DNA of 64,000 bases from Nonomuraea thailandensis (GTDB lineage Bacteria; Actinomycetota; Actinomycetes; Streptosporangiales; Streptosporangiaceae): the NCBI RefSeq assembly GCF_024172165.1, contig NZ_JAMZEB010000002.1:1509501-1573500 (forward strand), given 5' to 3'. Below the pieces are notes generated by a model. The model saw nothing but the letters and a program-made list of their open reading frames with translations. It did no database searches and was not told the DNA's origin. Within the stretch, counting starts at the first letter, position 1, and each line of letters starts with the position of its first letter. Shown here one piece after another: positions 10,339 to 18,401 of this stretch. Position numbers and translations under genes: made by a program.

Positions 10339-11529
10339 ATGGCGACCCGTGATCCACGCTGGGTGTTGAAGGACCGCCCGTCATTCGCGTTGATCATCGG
10401 GCTGGTCCTCACCGGCATCTGCGCCCTCGTCTCGTTCTCCTTCGACGTGTTCAACGGCGCGCCGGTGCAGTTCTTCATCGCGCTGGCGCTGGCGCTGGCG
10501 CCGGTACCGCTGCTGCTGGCGGCCGTGCTGGCGCTGGACCGCATGGAGCCGGAGCCGCGCAGCAACCTCATCTTCGCCTTCGCCTGGGGCGCCGGCGTCG
10601 CCGTGCTCGTGGCCGGCGTGATCAACTCGCTCAACCTGCACTACATCATCGACACCGCCAAGCTGTCGGAGGCCAGCGCCCGCAACCTCGCGGCCACGTT
10701 CGGCGCGCCGGTGGTGGAGGAGACGATGAAGGGCCTGGTGCTGCTGGGCCTGCTCAAGTTCCGCAGGGCCGAGCTCGACGGGCCCACCGACGGCATCATC
10801 TACGCCAGCATGGTCGGCCTCGGCTTCGCCATGAGCGAGAACGTCAGCTACTACCTCGGCGCGCTGTCCACCTCGGGCGTCAAGGGGCTGGCCGTCACGG
10901 TGGTGCTGCGCGGCATCCTGTCGCCGCTGGCGCATCCGCTGTTCAGCTCCATGATCGGGGTGGCCGTGGCGTACGCGGCCCAGCGGCAGGGCTCCGAGCG
11001 CAGCACGTACGTGCTGGTGGGCTGGACGGCGGCGATGATCCTGCACGGCCTGTGGAACGGCCTGGCCTCCTACGGCGGGTTCCCCGGGCTCGTGGTGGCC
11101 TACCTGACGCTGCTGGTGGTGCTGGTGGTGCTGATCGGCGTGGTGTTCAGGGACCGGCGGCGCATCGTGGCGCTCATCCAGCGGTACCTGCCGGCGTACG
11201 AGCCGACCAAGCTCGTCACCCAGGCCGACATCTTCATGCTCTCGGCCTTCGCCCGCCGCCGCCAGGCCCGGCAGTGGGCCCGCGCGCACGGCGGCAAGCC
11301 GGGGCTGCGGGCGATGCGCGACTACCAGCTCGCCGCGACGGAGCTGGGCCTGCTGCACGAGCGGGCGGCCCGCCACATGGTCGACGAGCACACCTTCCAC
11401 GAGGAGCAGCGGGCGCTGCTGGAGTGCATGAGCACCGCCCGCGCCGACTTCCCGGTGCCGGAGATGCACGCCCGATCGGTGGCCAGGGGGTCGCCCCCGC
11501 CCGGTTACGCGCCCGGCGCACCCGGCTGA
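10339..11529 (+). CDS. PrsW-family intramembrane metalloprotease
   Basis: 396 residues. The first 270 are strongly hydrophobic with about eight membrane helices; the rest is a soluble tail of about 125 residues. The family's metal-site motifs are present: EETMKGL with Glu127-Glu128, MSENVSYY, LAHPLFSSM and LHGLWNG. PrsW cleaves an anti-sigma factor in Bacillus; the substrate here is unknown and no sigma/anti-sigma pair is adjacent. Translation starts at the ATG at 10339; no strong ribosome-binding site is visible. Confidence 0.85.
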   Translation: MATRDPRWVLKDRPSFALIIGLVLTGICALVSFSFDVFNGAPVQFFIALALALAPVPLLLAAVLALDRMEPEPRSNLIFAFAWGAGVAVLVAGVINSLNLHYIIDTAKLSEASARNLAATFGAPVVEETMKGLVLLGLLKFRRAELDGPTDGIIYASMVGLGFAMSENVSYYLGALSTSGVKGLAVTVVLRGILSPLAHPLFSSMIGVAVAYAAQRQGSERSTYVLVGWTAAMILHGLWNGLASYGGFPGLVVAYLTLLVVLVVLIGVVFRDRRRIVALIQRYLPAYEPTKLVTQADIFMLSAFARRRQARQWARAHGGKPGLRAMRDYQLAATELGLLHERAARHMVDEHTFHEEQRALLECMSTARADFPVPEMHARSVARGSPPPGYAPGAPG

Positions 11530-11569
11530 GGCCCGTGCCCGGCCCTCGGGGGCTTGGTACTCGAAGGGC

Positions 11570-12262
11570 TCAGGGCCCCGCGAGGATGCGGGTGAGCGAG
11601 ACCTCGCGCGGGCCCGGGTAGACGGGGTCGGAGTGCAGGATCATGGCGTCGGCGAACGCCTTGGCGGTGGCGAACAGCTCACGGGCGGCGGAGGCGTACG
11701 TGGTCACGGCCCAGCGCCTGGCCGAGTCGTCACCCGCCCCGAACGCCTCCAGCCCCGCAGTCCTGCACAACGTCACGGCCCTGGGGAGGTGGAACTCCTG
11801 GGTCACCACCGTCACCCGCTCGGCCCCGAACACCTTGCGCGCCCGCACGCAGGAGTCCCACGTGTCGAACCCGGCGTAGTCCAGCACCATCACCGCGTCG
11901 GGGACGCCCTTGGCGCGCAGGTAGTCGCGCATGGCGGTGGGCTCGTCGTACTCCTTGCGGCTGTTGTCGCCTGACAGCAGCAGCGCCTTCACCTTGCCCG
12001 ACAGGTACAGCTCGGCGGCGATGTCGAGCCTGCGGGCCAGCATCGGGGAGGGCCGCCCGGCGAACAGGCCGGCGCCGAGCACCAGCGCGGCCTGCGTCTC
12101 GGGCACCCGCCGGACCCAGCCCTCGTCCTCGGCCGTCGTCCGGTGCCCGGAGCTGCCGAGCCAGGCCCACGTCATGGGCGCCAGCGCGAGCACGCTGGCC
12201 AGCACCAGCCCCTGGTACGAGCGGCGCAGCACCTTCCGCGAGAGGCGGACTTTTCCCCGCAA
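11570..12262 (-). CDS. SanA/YdcF-like membrane-anchored DUF218 protein
   Basis: 230 residues from a TTG at 12262 that has GGAAGAGG six bases upstream; the longer open frame to 12484 runs through ctaA and is not credible. One N-terminal membrane helix (GLVLASVLALAPMTWAWLG) is followed by a DUF218 domain: AALVLGAGL, LLLSGDN, YAGFDTWDSCVRAR and VTQEFHLPRAV. SanA-type proteins affect envelope permeability and vancomycin resistance; the biochemical activity is not settled. The gene is downstream of ctaA on the same strand. Confidence 0.85.
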   Translation of the reverse strand: MRGKVRLSRKVLRRSYQGLVLASVLALAPMTWAWLGSSGHRTTAEDEGWVRRVPETQAALVLGAGLFAGRPSPMLARRLDIAAELYLSGKVKALLLSGDNSRKEYDEPTAMRDYLRAKGVPDAVMVLDYAGFDTWDSCVRARKVFGAERVTVVTQEFHLPRAVTLCRTAGLEAFGAGDDSARRWAVTTYASAARELFATAKAFADAMILHSDPVYPGPREVSLTRILAGP

Positions 12263-12324
12263 AGCACACCTCTTCCGGGCCGGGGGAGTGGCGCATCTAA
12301 CACCACATACCCTGGCATATCCGC

Positions 12325-13350
12325 TCAGACGACGGCGGCTGCTTCGGTGGGGGAGTGGTGCACGGAGGAAGGCTCGGGGTCGCGGGAGCGCAGCGACGTG
12401 ACGACCCGCAGCGCGGCGATCCAGACCAGGGTCGAGCCGAGGACGTGCAGCAGCACCAGCAGGGCCGGGACGGCCAGGAACCACTGCGTGTAGCCGATCA
12501 CGCCCTGCAGCAGCTCCACGCCCAGCAGGGCCAGCGCGGCCCGGCGGGCGGTGCGCGGGGCGTTGCTCACGTGCAGGGCGAACAGCAGCGCGAACGTGAG
12601 CCCGACCACCACGTAGGCGATGTCGGCGTGCAGCCTGGCGACGGCCTCGATGTCGAGGTCGAAGCGCGAGGCCATCTCGTCACCCGAGTGCGGCCCGGTG
12701 CCGCTGACCACGACCCCGGCCACCAGCAGCACGAACACGGCCGCCAGCAGTGCGTGGCCGAGCCTGCGGACGTCGCGGTGGGTGATCCTGCGCACGGGGC
12801 CGTCGCCCTCGCCCGCGCGCGCGTACAACATCCAGCAGGCGGCGATCAGCCCGCTGGACAGGAGGTAGTGCATGCCGACGGTGAGCGGGTTGAGCATCGT
12901 GCTGACCACCAGCCCGCCCCACAGGGCCTGCGCGATGATCCCGATCGGCTGCAGCCAGGCCAGGCGGATCAGGGAGACCCGGCGGGGCCGCATCCGCACG
13001 GCGGCCAGCCAGCAGGCGATGCCCACCGCCAGCACCAGGAACGTGAGCAGCCGGTTGCCGAACTCGACCGCCATGTGCAGCGGCGAGACCTCGGGATGCG
13101 CGACCGGGATGAAGCTGGTGGGCGTGCACCTCGGCCAGGTCGGGCAGCCGAGCCCCGACTCCGTCACGCGCACCCCCGCGCCCGTCACCGTGATGCCGGC
13201 GTTGACCACCACGGACGCCAGCGCCCAGCCACGCATCGAGCGTGCTGTCGGTGCCCAGAAGGACCGGATGAAACGCGCGAAGAGGTGGGGATTGTCCGTG
13301 GGTAGCTTCACGTCATCGATGGTAGGGGCCCCGTTGGCCGGTCCCGCCAT
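12325..13350 (-). CDS. ctaA: Haem A synthase (COX15/CtaA)
   Basis: 341 residues with eight predicted membrane helices in two repeated halves. It oxidises the C8 methyl of haem O to give haem A. Haem-ligand and family motifs are ITVTGAGVRVTESGLGCPTW (including the conserved extracellular Cys, with a second in PRCTP), HMAVEFGNRL and ARLHADIAYV. It starts with ATG at 13350. It is divergent from the hydroxyproline operon, with only about 70 bases between the two starts. Confidence 0.94.
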   Translation of the reverse strand: MAGPANGAPTIDDVKLPTDNPHLFARFIRSFWAPTARSMRGWALASVVVNAGITVTGAGVRVTESGLGCPTWPRCTPTSFIPVAHPEVSPLHMAVEFGNRLLTFLVLAVGIACWLAAVRMRPRRVSLIRLAWLQPIGIIAQALWGGLVVSTMLNPLTVGMHYLLSSGLIAACWMLYARAGEGDGPVRRITHRDVRRLGHALLAAVFVLLVAGVVVSGTGPHSGDEMASRFDLDIEAVARLHADIAYVVVGLTFALLFALHVSNAPRTARRAALALLGVELLQGVIGYTQWFLAVPALLVLLHVLGSTLVWIAALRVVTSLRSRDPEPSSVHHSPTEAAAVV

Positions 13351-13393
13351 CGGGAACCGGCTTCGCGGGGGCCGGGCTTCTCAAGCCGCAAGG

Positions 13394-13404
13394 TATGTGA
13401 CATA
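13394..13404. promoter_or_regulatory. Candidate GntR operator ahead of the hydroxyproline operon
   Basis: TATGTGACATA is an inverted repeat with 5-bp arms and a central G, 19 bases before the first ATG of the operon. It fits the general GT(N)xAC core known for GntR-family operators. The operon ends with a GntR gene, so autoregulation is a reasonable inference. An 11-bp palindrome can arise by chance. Confidence 0.4.
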
Positions 13405-13423
13405 TTACTGAGAGGAGGTGGTG

Positions 13424-14572
13424 ATGTCCGACGTGATCGTCGTCGGCGCGGGTGTGGTGGGGGCGGCCTGCGCCTACTATGCCGCGCGCGCGGGCCTCGA
13501 CGTGACCGTGATCGACCGTGGCCCGGTGGCCGGCGGCACGACGGGCTCGGGCGAGGGCAACGTGCTGGTGTCCGACAAGGAGCCGGGCCCCGAGCTGGAG
13601 CTGGCCGTGCTGTCGAACCGGCTGTGGCGCTCGCTGGGCGAGCTCGGCGGGTTCGAGTTCGAGCCGAAGGGCGGGCTGGTCGTCGCCGAGACCGAGGAGG
13701 TCCAGCGGCAGCTCACCGAGCTGGCAGGCAAGCAGGGTGTCGAGCACACCCTGGTGCCGCCTCCGGAGCTGCGCGACTACGAGCCGCACCTGGCCGAGGG
13801 CCTGGCGGGAGGCGTGTTCTATCCGCAGGACGCCCAGGTGCAGCCCATGCTCGCCGCCGCCACCCTGCTCAGGCACGGCGCGGAGAGCTTCGGCCACGGC
13901 ACGCTGCGGCTGCGGCTGGGCGCCACCGTGACCGGGATCATCCGCTCGGGCGACCGCGTCACGGGCGTGCGCACCTCCCAGGGCGACGTGCTCGGCGACG
14001 CCGTCGTCAACGCGGCGGGCACCTGGGGCGGCGAGGTGGCCGCGCTGGCGGGCGTGCACCTGCCCGTGCTGCCCCGGAGGGGCTTCATCCTCGTCACCGA
14101 GCCGCTGACGGCGCCGCTGATCAGGCACAAGGTCTACACCGCCGCCTACGTGACGAACGTGGCCAGCGACTCCGCCGGCCTGGAGACCTCGGCCGTGGTG
14201 GAGGGCACCCCCGCCGGGACCGTGCTCATCGGCGCCAGCAGGGAGCGCGTCGGGTTCGACAGGACGACGTCCGTGCCGGTGCTCGCGCGGCTGGCCGAGC
14301 AGGCGGTCGCGCTCTTCCCCGCGCTGCGGGACGTCCGCGCCATCCGGTCCTACTGCGGGTTCCGGCCGTACTGCCCCGATCACCTGCCCGTCATCGGGGC
14401 CGATCCGCGCGTGTCCGGGCTGTATCACGCGTGCGGGCACGAAGGAGCCGGCATCGGGCTCGCCCCGGCCACCGGTCACCTGCTCGCCCAGCTCCTCGCC
14501 GGACAGCGGCCCGACCTCGACCTTCAGCCCTTCCGCCCCGACCGCTTCCCCACGCCTGAGGAGGCCCTGTGA
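13424..14572 (+). CDS. DadA-like FAD oxidoreductase, probable D-hydroxyproline dehydrogenase beta subunit
   Basis: 382 residues from the ATG at 13424, which has GAGGAGG five bases upstream. The N-terminal VIVVGAGVVGAA is the FAD-binding Rossmann motif; the C-terminal YCGFRPYCPDHLPVIG and GHEGAGIGLAPATG are typical of the D-amino-acid dehydrogenase (DadA/GlyA oxidase) family. Followed by a small 2Fe-2S protein and a BFD-containing flavoprotein with 4-base overlaps, it matches the beta-gamma-alpha layout of heteromeric D-hydroxyproline dehydrogenase, which oxidises cis-4-hydroxy-D-proline to pyrroline-4-hydroxy-2-carboxylate. The substrate is inferred from context. Confidence 0.85.
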   Translation: MSDVIVVGAGVVGAACAYYAARAGLDVTVIDRGPVAGGTTGSGEGNVLVSDKEPGPELELAVLSNRLWRSLGELGGFEFEPKGGLVVAETEEVQRQLTELAGKQGVEHTLVPPPELRDYEPHLAEGLAGGVFYPQDAQVQPMLAAATLLRHGAESFGHGTLRLRLGATVTGIIRSGDRVTGVRTSQGDVLGDAVVNAAGTWGGEVAALAGVHLPVLPRRGFILVTEPLTAPLIRHKVYTAAYVTNVASDSAGLETSAVVEGTPAGTVLIGASRERVGFDRTTSVPVLARLAEQAVALFPALRDVRAIRSYCGFRPYCPDHLPVIGADPRVSGLYHACGHEGAGIGLAPATGHLLAQLLAGQRPDLDLQPFRPDRFPTPEEAL

Positions 14573-14811
14573 CCTTCCACATCACCGTCGACGGCCGCTC
14601 CGTGCCGGTCGTGCCGGGGCAGACCATCGGCGCGGCCCTGCACGCGGCCGGGGTGCGCTCGTGGCGCTCCACCCGCTTCGGCGGGCGGCCGCGCGGCCTG
14701 TTCTGCGGGATCGGGGTCTGCTTCGACTGCCTGATCTCGGTGAACGGGCGGCCGCCCGAGCGGGCCTGCCTGCTGGAGGCCGAGCCGGGGGACGAGGTGG
14801 CGACGGCGTGA
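14569..14811 (+). CDS. (2Fe-2S) small subunit of the hydroxyproline dehydrogenase complex
   Basis: 80 residues, GTG start overlapping the previous stop by 4 bases. It is a stand-alone plant-type ferredoxin fold: the cluster ligands lie in GLFCGIGVCFDCL, with a fourth Cys in ERACLLEA. In the multi-subunit dehydrogenases of the HcnABC/proline dehydrogenase group this gamma subunit carries electrons between the two flavoproteins. The downstream start again overlaps by 4 bases, indicating coupled translation of the three subunits. Confidence 0.88.
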   Translation: MTFHITVDGRSVPVVPGQTIGAALHAAGVRSWRSTRFGGRPRGLFCGIGVCFDCLISVNGRPPERACLLEAEPGDEVATA

Positions 14812-16481
14812 GGTACGACCTCGTGGTGGTCGGCGGCGGGCCCGCCGGCGTGGCGGGCGCGCTCACGGCGGCGCTGGCCGGGCTGCGGGTGGCGCTCGTG
14901 GACTCGGGCCTGCGGCTCGGCGGCCAGTACTTCCGGCACGCCGCCGAACCCAGGCCGGCGCCCGGGCTCGAACGGTTCCTGCGGCAGGCGCGGGCGCTCG
15001 ACGCGCGTGCCGACGTGCTGCTGCGGCACCAGGTGTGGGCCGTTTCCCGCGAGCCGGACGGCGACCTGCTGGTGCACTGCGCCACCAGGGACGCGGCGGC
15101 GGCACAGGGCGGCGGCGCGGACGGCGGTGCGGGCGGCGGCGCGGATGGTGGCGCGGGTGGCGGCGCGGATGGTGGAGCGGATGGCCGGCGTGGTGAGCGG
15201 GCCGTGGTCTTGCGGGCGGGGCGGTTGCTGATCGCGACCGGGGCGCACGACCGGCCGCTGCCGTTCCCCGGCTGGGACCTGCCCGGGGTGCTCACCGCCG
15301 GTGGAGCGCAGGCGCTGCTCAAGGGCGGCGGGGTCGTGGCGGGGCGGCGGATCGTGGTGTCCGGCACCGGGCCGTTCCTGCTGCCCGTCGCCTCGGGGCT
15401 GGCCGGGGCCGGGGCGCGGGTGCTCGGCGTGTACGAGGCCAACGGCGGGCTCGGGCTGGCCGGGAACCCGGTGCTGGCCCTGGGCAAGGCGGGGGAGGCG
15501 GCGGGGTACGCGGCCGCTCTGGCCAGGCATCGGGTGCCGTACCGGACGCGCCAGGCGGTCGTCGCCGCCCACGGGGAGCGCGAGGTGGAGGCCGTCACCA
15601 TCGCCCGCCTCGACCGCGACTGGAACGTCACGGCGACCCACGTCGTCCAGTGCGACACCGTGGCCGTGGGCTACGGCTTCGTGCCGCAGATCGAGCTCGG
15701 GACGCAGCTCGGCTGCGGGGTCCGCCACGACGTGGACGGCAGCCCGGTGCTGAGCGTGGACGCCGCCCTCCGCACCACCGTGCCCAGGGTGTGGGCGGCG
15801 GGCGAGCCCGTCGGGGTGGGCGGCTGGCGGCTGGCCGAACTGGAGGGCCGCCTCGCCGGCCGCGCCATCGTGGCCGACGCCCGCTCGGGCGCGGTGGAGG
15901 GCGTGCGTGCGGGTGTGCCGGACGCCGCCCGCTCGGGCGTGGTGGAGGGCGTGCGTGCGGGTGCGCCGGACGACGCCCGCTCGGGTGCGGCGACAGAGGG
16001 CCGTGCCGGGGTGGAGAGCGTGCCGGTCGCCGGTGGCGCGGGGGCGGTCGTGCCGCCGTTGTTCGCGCGCAGGCGGAAGCGGTGGCGGGCGTTCGGGGAG
16101 GCGCTGCAGCGCGCGTACCCGGTCCAGCCCGGCTGGCAGGGGTGGCTGCGTGACGACACGCTCGTGTGCCGGTGCGAGGAGGTGCCACTGGCCCGCGTAC
16201 GTGAGGCGCAGGCGCTCGGCGCCACCGACGCGCGCGCGATCAAGCTGCTGGCCCGCCCCGGCATGGGCTGGTGCCAGGGCCGTATCTGCGGCTACGCCGT
16301 CTCCTGCCTGGCGGGAGAGCGGCCCCAGCCGCCCCGCCGCCCGGTCGCCCAGCCCGTCACCCTCGGCGCGCTGGCCTCACTCACGGCGCCCGACGGCGGC
16401 TCCGGCGGCGGCTCCGACGGCGGCGGCTCCGGTCGCGCCACCGGCACGGCCGCGACGCCCGACGACGACCTCGCTCACTGA
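14808..16481 (+). CDS. FAD/NAD-type oxidoreductase with C-terminal BFD 2Fe-2S domain, dehydrogenase alpha subunit
   Basis: 557 residues from a GTG overlapping the previous gene. VVVGGGPAGVAGAL binds FAD; VVSGTGPFLLPVASGL is a second dinucleotide-binding motif. The C-terminal 100 residues hold a BFD-like 2Fe-2S domain (CRCEEV near 453 and WCQGRICG). Homologues are about 450-480 residues; the excess comes from two low-complexity insertions, a Gly/Ala/Asp repeat near residues 100-126 and a 16-residue tandem repeat near 356-403. Both stay in frame, so the gene looks functional. It is the alpha partner of the two preceding subunits. Confidence 0.87.
   Translation: MRYDLVVVGGGPAGVAGALTAALAGLRVALVDSGLRLGGQYFRHAAEPRPAPGLERFLRQARALDARADVLLRHQVWAVSREPDGDLLVHCATRDAAAAQGGGADGGAGGGADGGAGGGADGGADGRRGERAVVLRAGRLLIATGAHDRPLPFPGWDLPGVLTAGGAQALLKGGGVVAGRRIVVSGTGPFLLPVASGLAGAGARVLGVYEANGGLGLAGNPVLALGKAGEAAGYAAALARHRVPYRTRQAVVAAHGEREVEAVTIARLDRDWNVTATHVVQCDTVAVGYGFVPQIELGTQLGCGVRHDVDGSPVLSVDAALRTTVPRVWAAGEPVGVGGWRLAELEGRLAGRAIVADARSGAVEGVRAGVPDAARSGVVEGVRAGAPDDARSGAATEGRAGVESVPVAGGAGAVVPPLFARRRKRWRAFGEALQRAYPVQPGWQGWLRDDTLVCRCEEVPLARVREAQALGATDARAIKLLARPGMGWCQGRICGYAVSCLAGERPQPPRRPVAQPVTLGALASLTAPDGGSGGGSDGGGSGRATGTAATPDDDLAH
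15105..15184 (+). repeat. Gly-Ala-Asp microsatellite-like repeat inside the alpha subunit gene
   Basis: About three imperfect 24-base units encode repeats of GGGADGGA. The tract falls after the first FAD-binding portion and before the conserved RLLIATGAHDRPLPFPG segment, where related enzymes have a short loop. The reading frame is maintained. Confidence 0.8.
15873..16016 (+). repeat. Tandem 48-bp coding repeat inside the alpha subunit gene
   Basis: Three units of 16 codons: ADARSGAVEGVRAGVP, DAARSGVVEGVRAGAP and a diverged DDARSGAATEGRAG. Units one and two differ at only a few bases. The tract separates the flavoprotein part from the BFD domain and so lengthens the linker between redox domains. 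Confidence 0.85.
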
Positions 16482-16509
16482 AACCCCCCGACACCTGGAG
16501 GACCTCCCC

Positions 16510-17403
16510 ATGGAACACCGCGGCAAGCCCTGGCAGGGCGTCATGGTCGCCACCGCGCTGCCCCTGCGCGACGACCTGTCCGTCGACTACGACGGCTACG
16601 CGGAGCACTGCCGCTGGCTGGTCGGCAACGGCAGCGACGGCGTCGTGCCCAACGGCTCGCTCGGCGAGTACCAGACGCTCACCGCGCAGGAGCGCACGAA
16701 GGTGATCGAGACCGCCGTCGCGGCCGTCGGCGGCGGCAACGTGATGGCCGGGGCGGGCGCGTACGGCGCCGCCGAGTCCCGCCGCTGGGCCGAGCAGGCG
16801 GGCGAGGCGGGCTGCGGCTCGGTCCTGCTGCTGCCGCCCAACGCCTACCGGGCCGACGAGCGGGCCGTCGTGGCGCACTACCGGGAGGTCGCCAAGGCCG
16901 GCGTGCCGATCGTGGCCTACAACAACCCCTACGACACCAAGGTGGACCTGACCCCCGCGCTGCTGGCCAGGCTGCACGAGGAGGGGCTGATCGTGGCGGT
17001 CAAGGAGTTCAGCGGCGACGTGCGCAGGGCGTACGAGCTGGCCGAGCTGGCGCCCGAGCTGGACCTGCTGGTCGGCTCCGACGACGTGCTGCTGGAGCTG
17101 GCCGTGGCCGGCGCGGTCGGCTGGATCGCCGGCTACCCCAACGCGCTGCCCGTCTCCAGCAGCGCCCTCTACCGCGCGGCGGTGGCGGGCGACCTGGAGA
17201 CGGCGTTGCCGCTGTACCGGGCCCTGCACCCGCTGCTGCGCTGGGATTCCAAGACCGAGTTCGTGCAGGCCATCAAGCTGTCCATGGACCTGGCCGGCCG
17301 TCACGGCGGCCCGTGCAGGCACCCCAGGCAGCCGCTGACGGACGAGCAGGCCGCTATCGTGCGTGCGGCGACCGAGAAGGCACTGGCAGAGGGGCTGCGA
17401 TGA
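16510..17403 (+). CDS. DapA-family aldolase/deaminase, probable pyrroline-4-hydroxy-2-carboxylate deaminase
   Basis: 297 residues, ATG at 16510 with GGAGG upstream. It has the dihydrodipicolinate synthase fold, with the Tyr motif AYNNPYDTKVD and the Schiff-base Lys in VAVKEFSGD near residue 166; PNGSLGEYQTLT corresponds to the substrate loop GTTGE-like segment. In hydroxyproline clusters this family member deaminates and dehydrates pyrroline-4-hydroxy-2-carboxylate to alpha-ketoglutarate semialdehyde. The activity is inferred from context, since the family is diverse. Confidence 0.85.
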   Translation: MEHRGKPWQGVMVATALPLRDDLSVDYDGYAEHCRWLVGNGSDGVVPNGSLGEYQTLTAQERTKVIETAVAAVGGGNVMAGAGAYGAAESRRWAEQAGEAGCGSVLLLPPNAYRADERAVVAHYREVAKAGVPIVAYNNPYDTKVDLTPALLARLHEEGLIVAVKEFSGDVRRAYELAELAPELDLLVGSDDVLLELAVAGAVGWIAGYPNALPVSSSALYRAAVAGDLETALPLYRALHPLLRWDSKTEFVQAIKLSMDLAGRHGGPCRHPRQPLTDEQAAIVRAATEKALAEGLR

Positions 17404-18401
17404 GGACCAAGCGCGTATTCCACGCCGTCGACTCCCACACCGAGGGCATGCCCACCCGGGTGATCACCGGCGGCATCGGCGTGATCCCCGGCGCGAGCAT
17501 GGCGGAGCGGCGCGTGTACTTCCGCGACCATCTCGACCACATCCGCACCCTGCTGATGACGGAGCCGCGCGGCCACTCGGCCATGAGCGGCGCCATCCTC
17601 CAGCCGCCGACCAGGCCGGACGCCGACTACGGCGTGCTGTTCATCGAGGTGTCCGGGCTGCTGCCGATGTGCGGGCACGGCACGATCGGCGTGGCCACCG
17701 TGCTGGTCGAGACCGGCATGGTGGAGGTGGTCGAGCCCGTCACGACCGTGCGCCTGGAGGTGCCCGCCGGGCTCGTCGAGGTGGACGTGGCCGTCGAGGA
17801 CGGCATGGCCATGTCGGTGACGCTGCGCAACGTGCCGTCCTACTGCGACCGGCTGGACGCCACGGTGACCGTCCCGGGGTTCGGGGAGATCCCGTACGAC
17901 CTCGCGTACGGCGGCAACTTCTACGCCGTCGTGAACCTCGACCACTACGGCCTGCCCTTCGACCGCAAGGCCAAGAACGAGATCATCGCGGCCGGCCTGG
18001 CCACCATGGAGGCCATCAACGCCGCCGACGAGCCCGTGCACGCGGAGGACTCCCGCATCCGCGGCTGCCACCACGTCTACTTCGCCGCCCCCGGCTCCGA
18101 CGCCCACCACTCGCGGCACGCCATGGCCATCCACCCGGGCTGGTTCGACCGCTCGCCCTGCGGCACCGGCACCAGCGCCCGCATGGCCCAGCTGCACGCC
18201 AGGGGCGAGCTGCCGCTCGGCCAGGACTTCACGAACGAGTCGTTCATCGGCACCCGCTTCATCGGGCGGCTGCTGGAGGAGACCACGGTGGGCGGCCGGC
18301 CGGCGGTCCTGCCGTCGATCACCGGGCGGGCCTGGATCACCGGCACCGCCCAGTACTTCCTCGACCCGCGCGACCCGTTCCCGGCGGGGTTCGAGCTCTG
18401 A
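17400..18401 (+). CDS. 4-hydroxyproline 2-epimerase (proline racemase superfamily)
   Basis: 333 residues, ATG overlapping the preceding stop by 4 bases (ATGA). Both catalytic cysteines of the racemase superfamily are present, Cys91 in MCGHGTIG and Cys254 in DRSPCGTGTSARMA. The N-terminal VDSHTEGMPTRVITGG is typical of 4-hydroxyproline epimerases. It should convert trans-4-hydroxy-L-proline into cis-4-hydroxy-D-proline, the substrate for the dehydrogenase encoded just upstream. Proline racemase activity is the main alternative, but the operon favours hydroxyproline. Confidence 0.88.
   Translation: MRTKRVFHAVDSHTEGMPTRVITGGIGVIPGASMAERRVYFRDHLDHIRTLLMTEPRGHSAMSGAILQPPTRPDADYGVLFIEVSGLLPMCGHGTIGVATVLVETGMVEVVEPVTTVRLEVPAGLVEVDVAVEDGMAMSVTLRNVPSYCDRLDATVTVPGFGEIPYDLAYGGNFYAVVNLDHYGLPFDRKAKNEIIAAGLATMEAINAADEPVHAEDSRIRGCHHVYFAAPGSDAHHSRHAMAIHPGWFDRSPCGTGTSARMAQLHARGELPLGQDFTNESFIGTRFIGRLLEETTVGGRPAVLPSITGRAWITGTAQYFLDPRDPFPAGFEL

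Noticed and set aside
15105..16016. Repeat tracts that could suggest a CRISPR array
   Set aside because: They are in-frame coding repeats of 24 and 48 bases without unique spacers.
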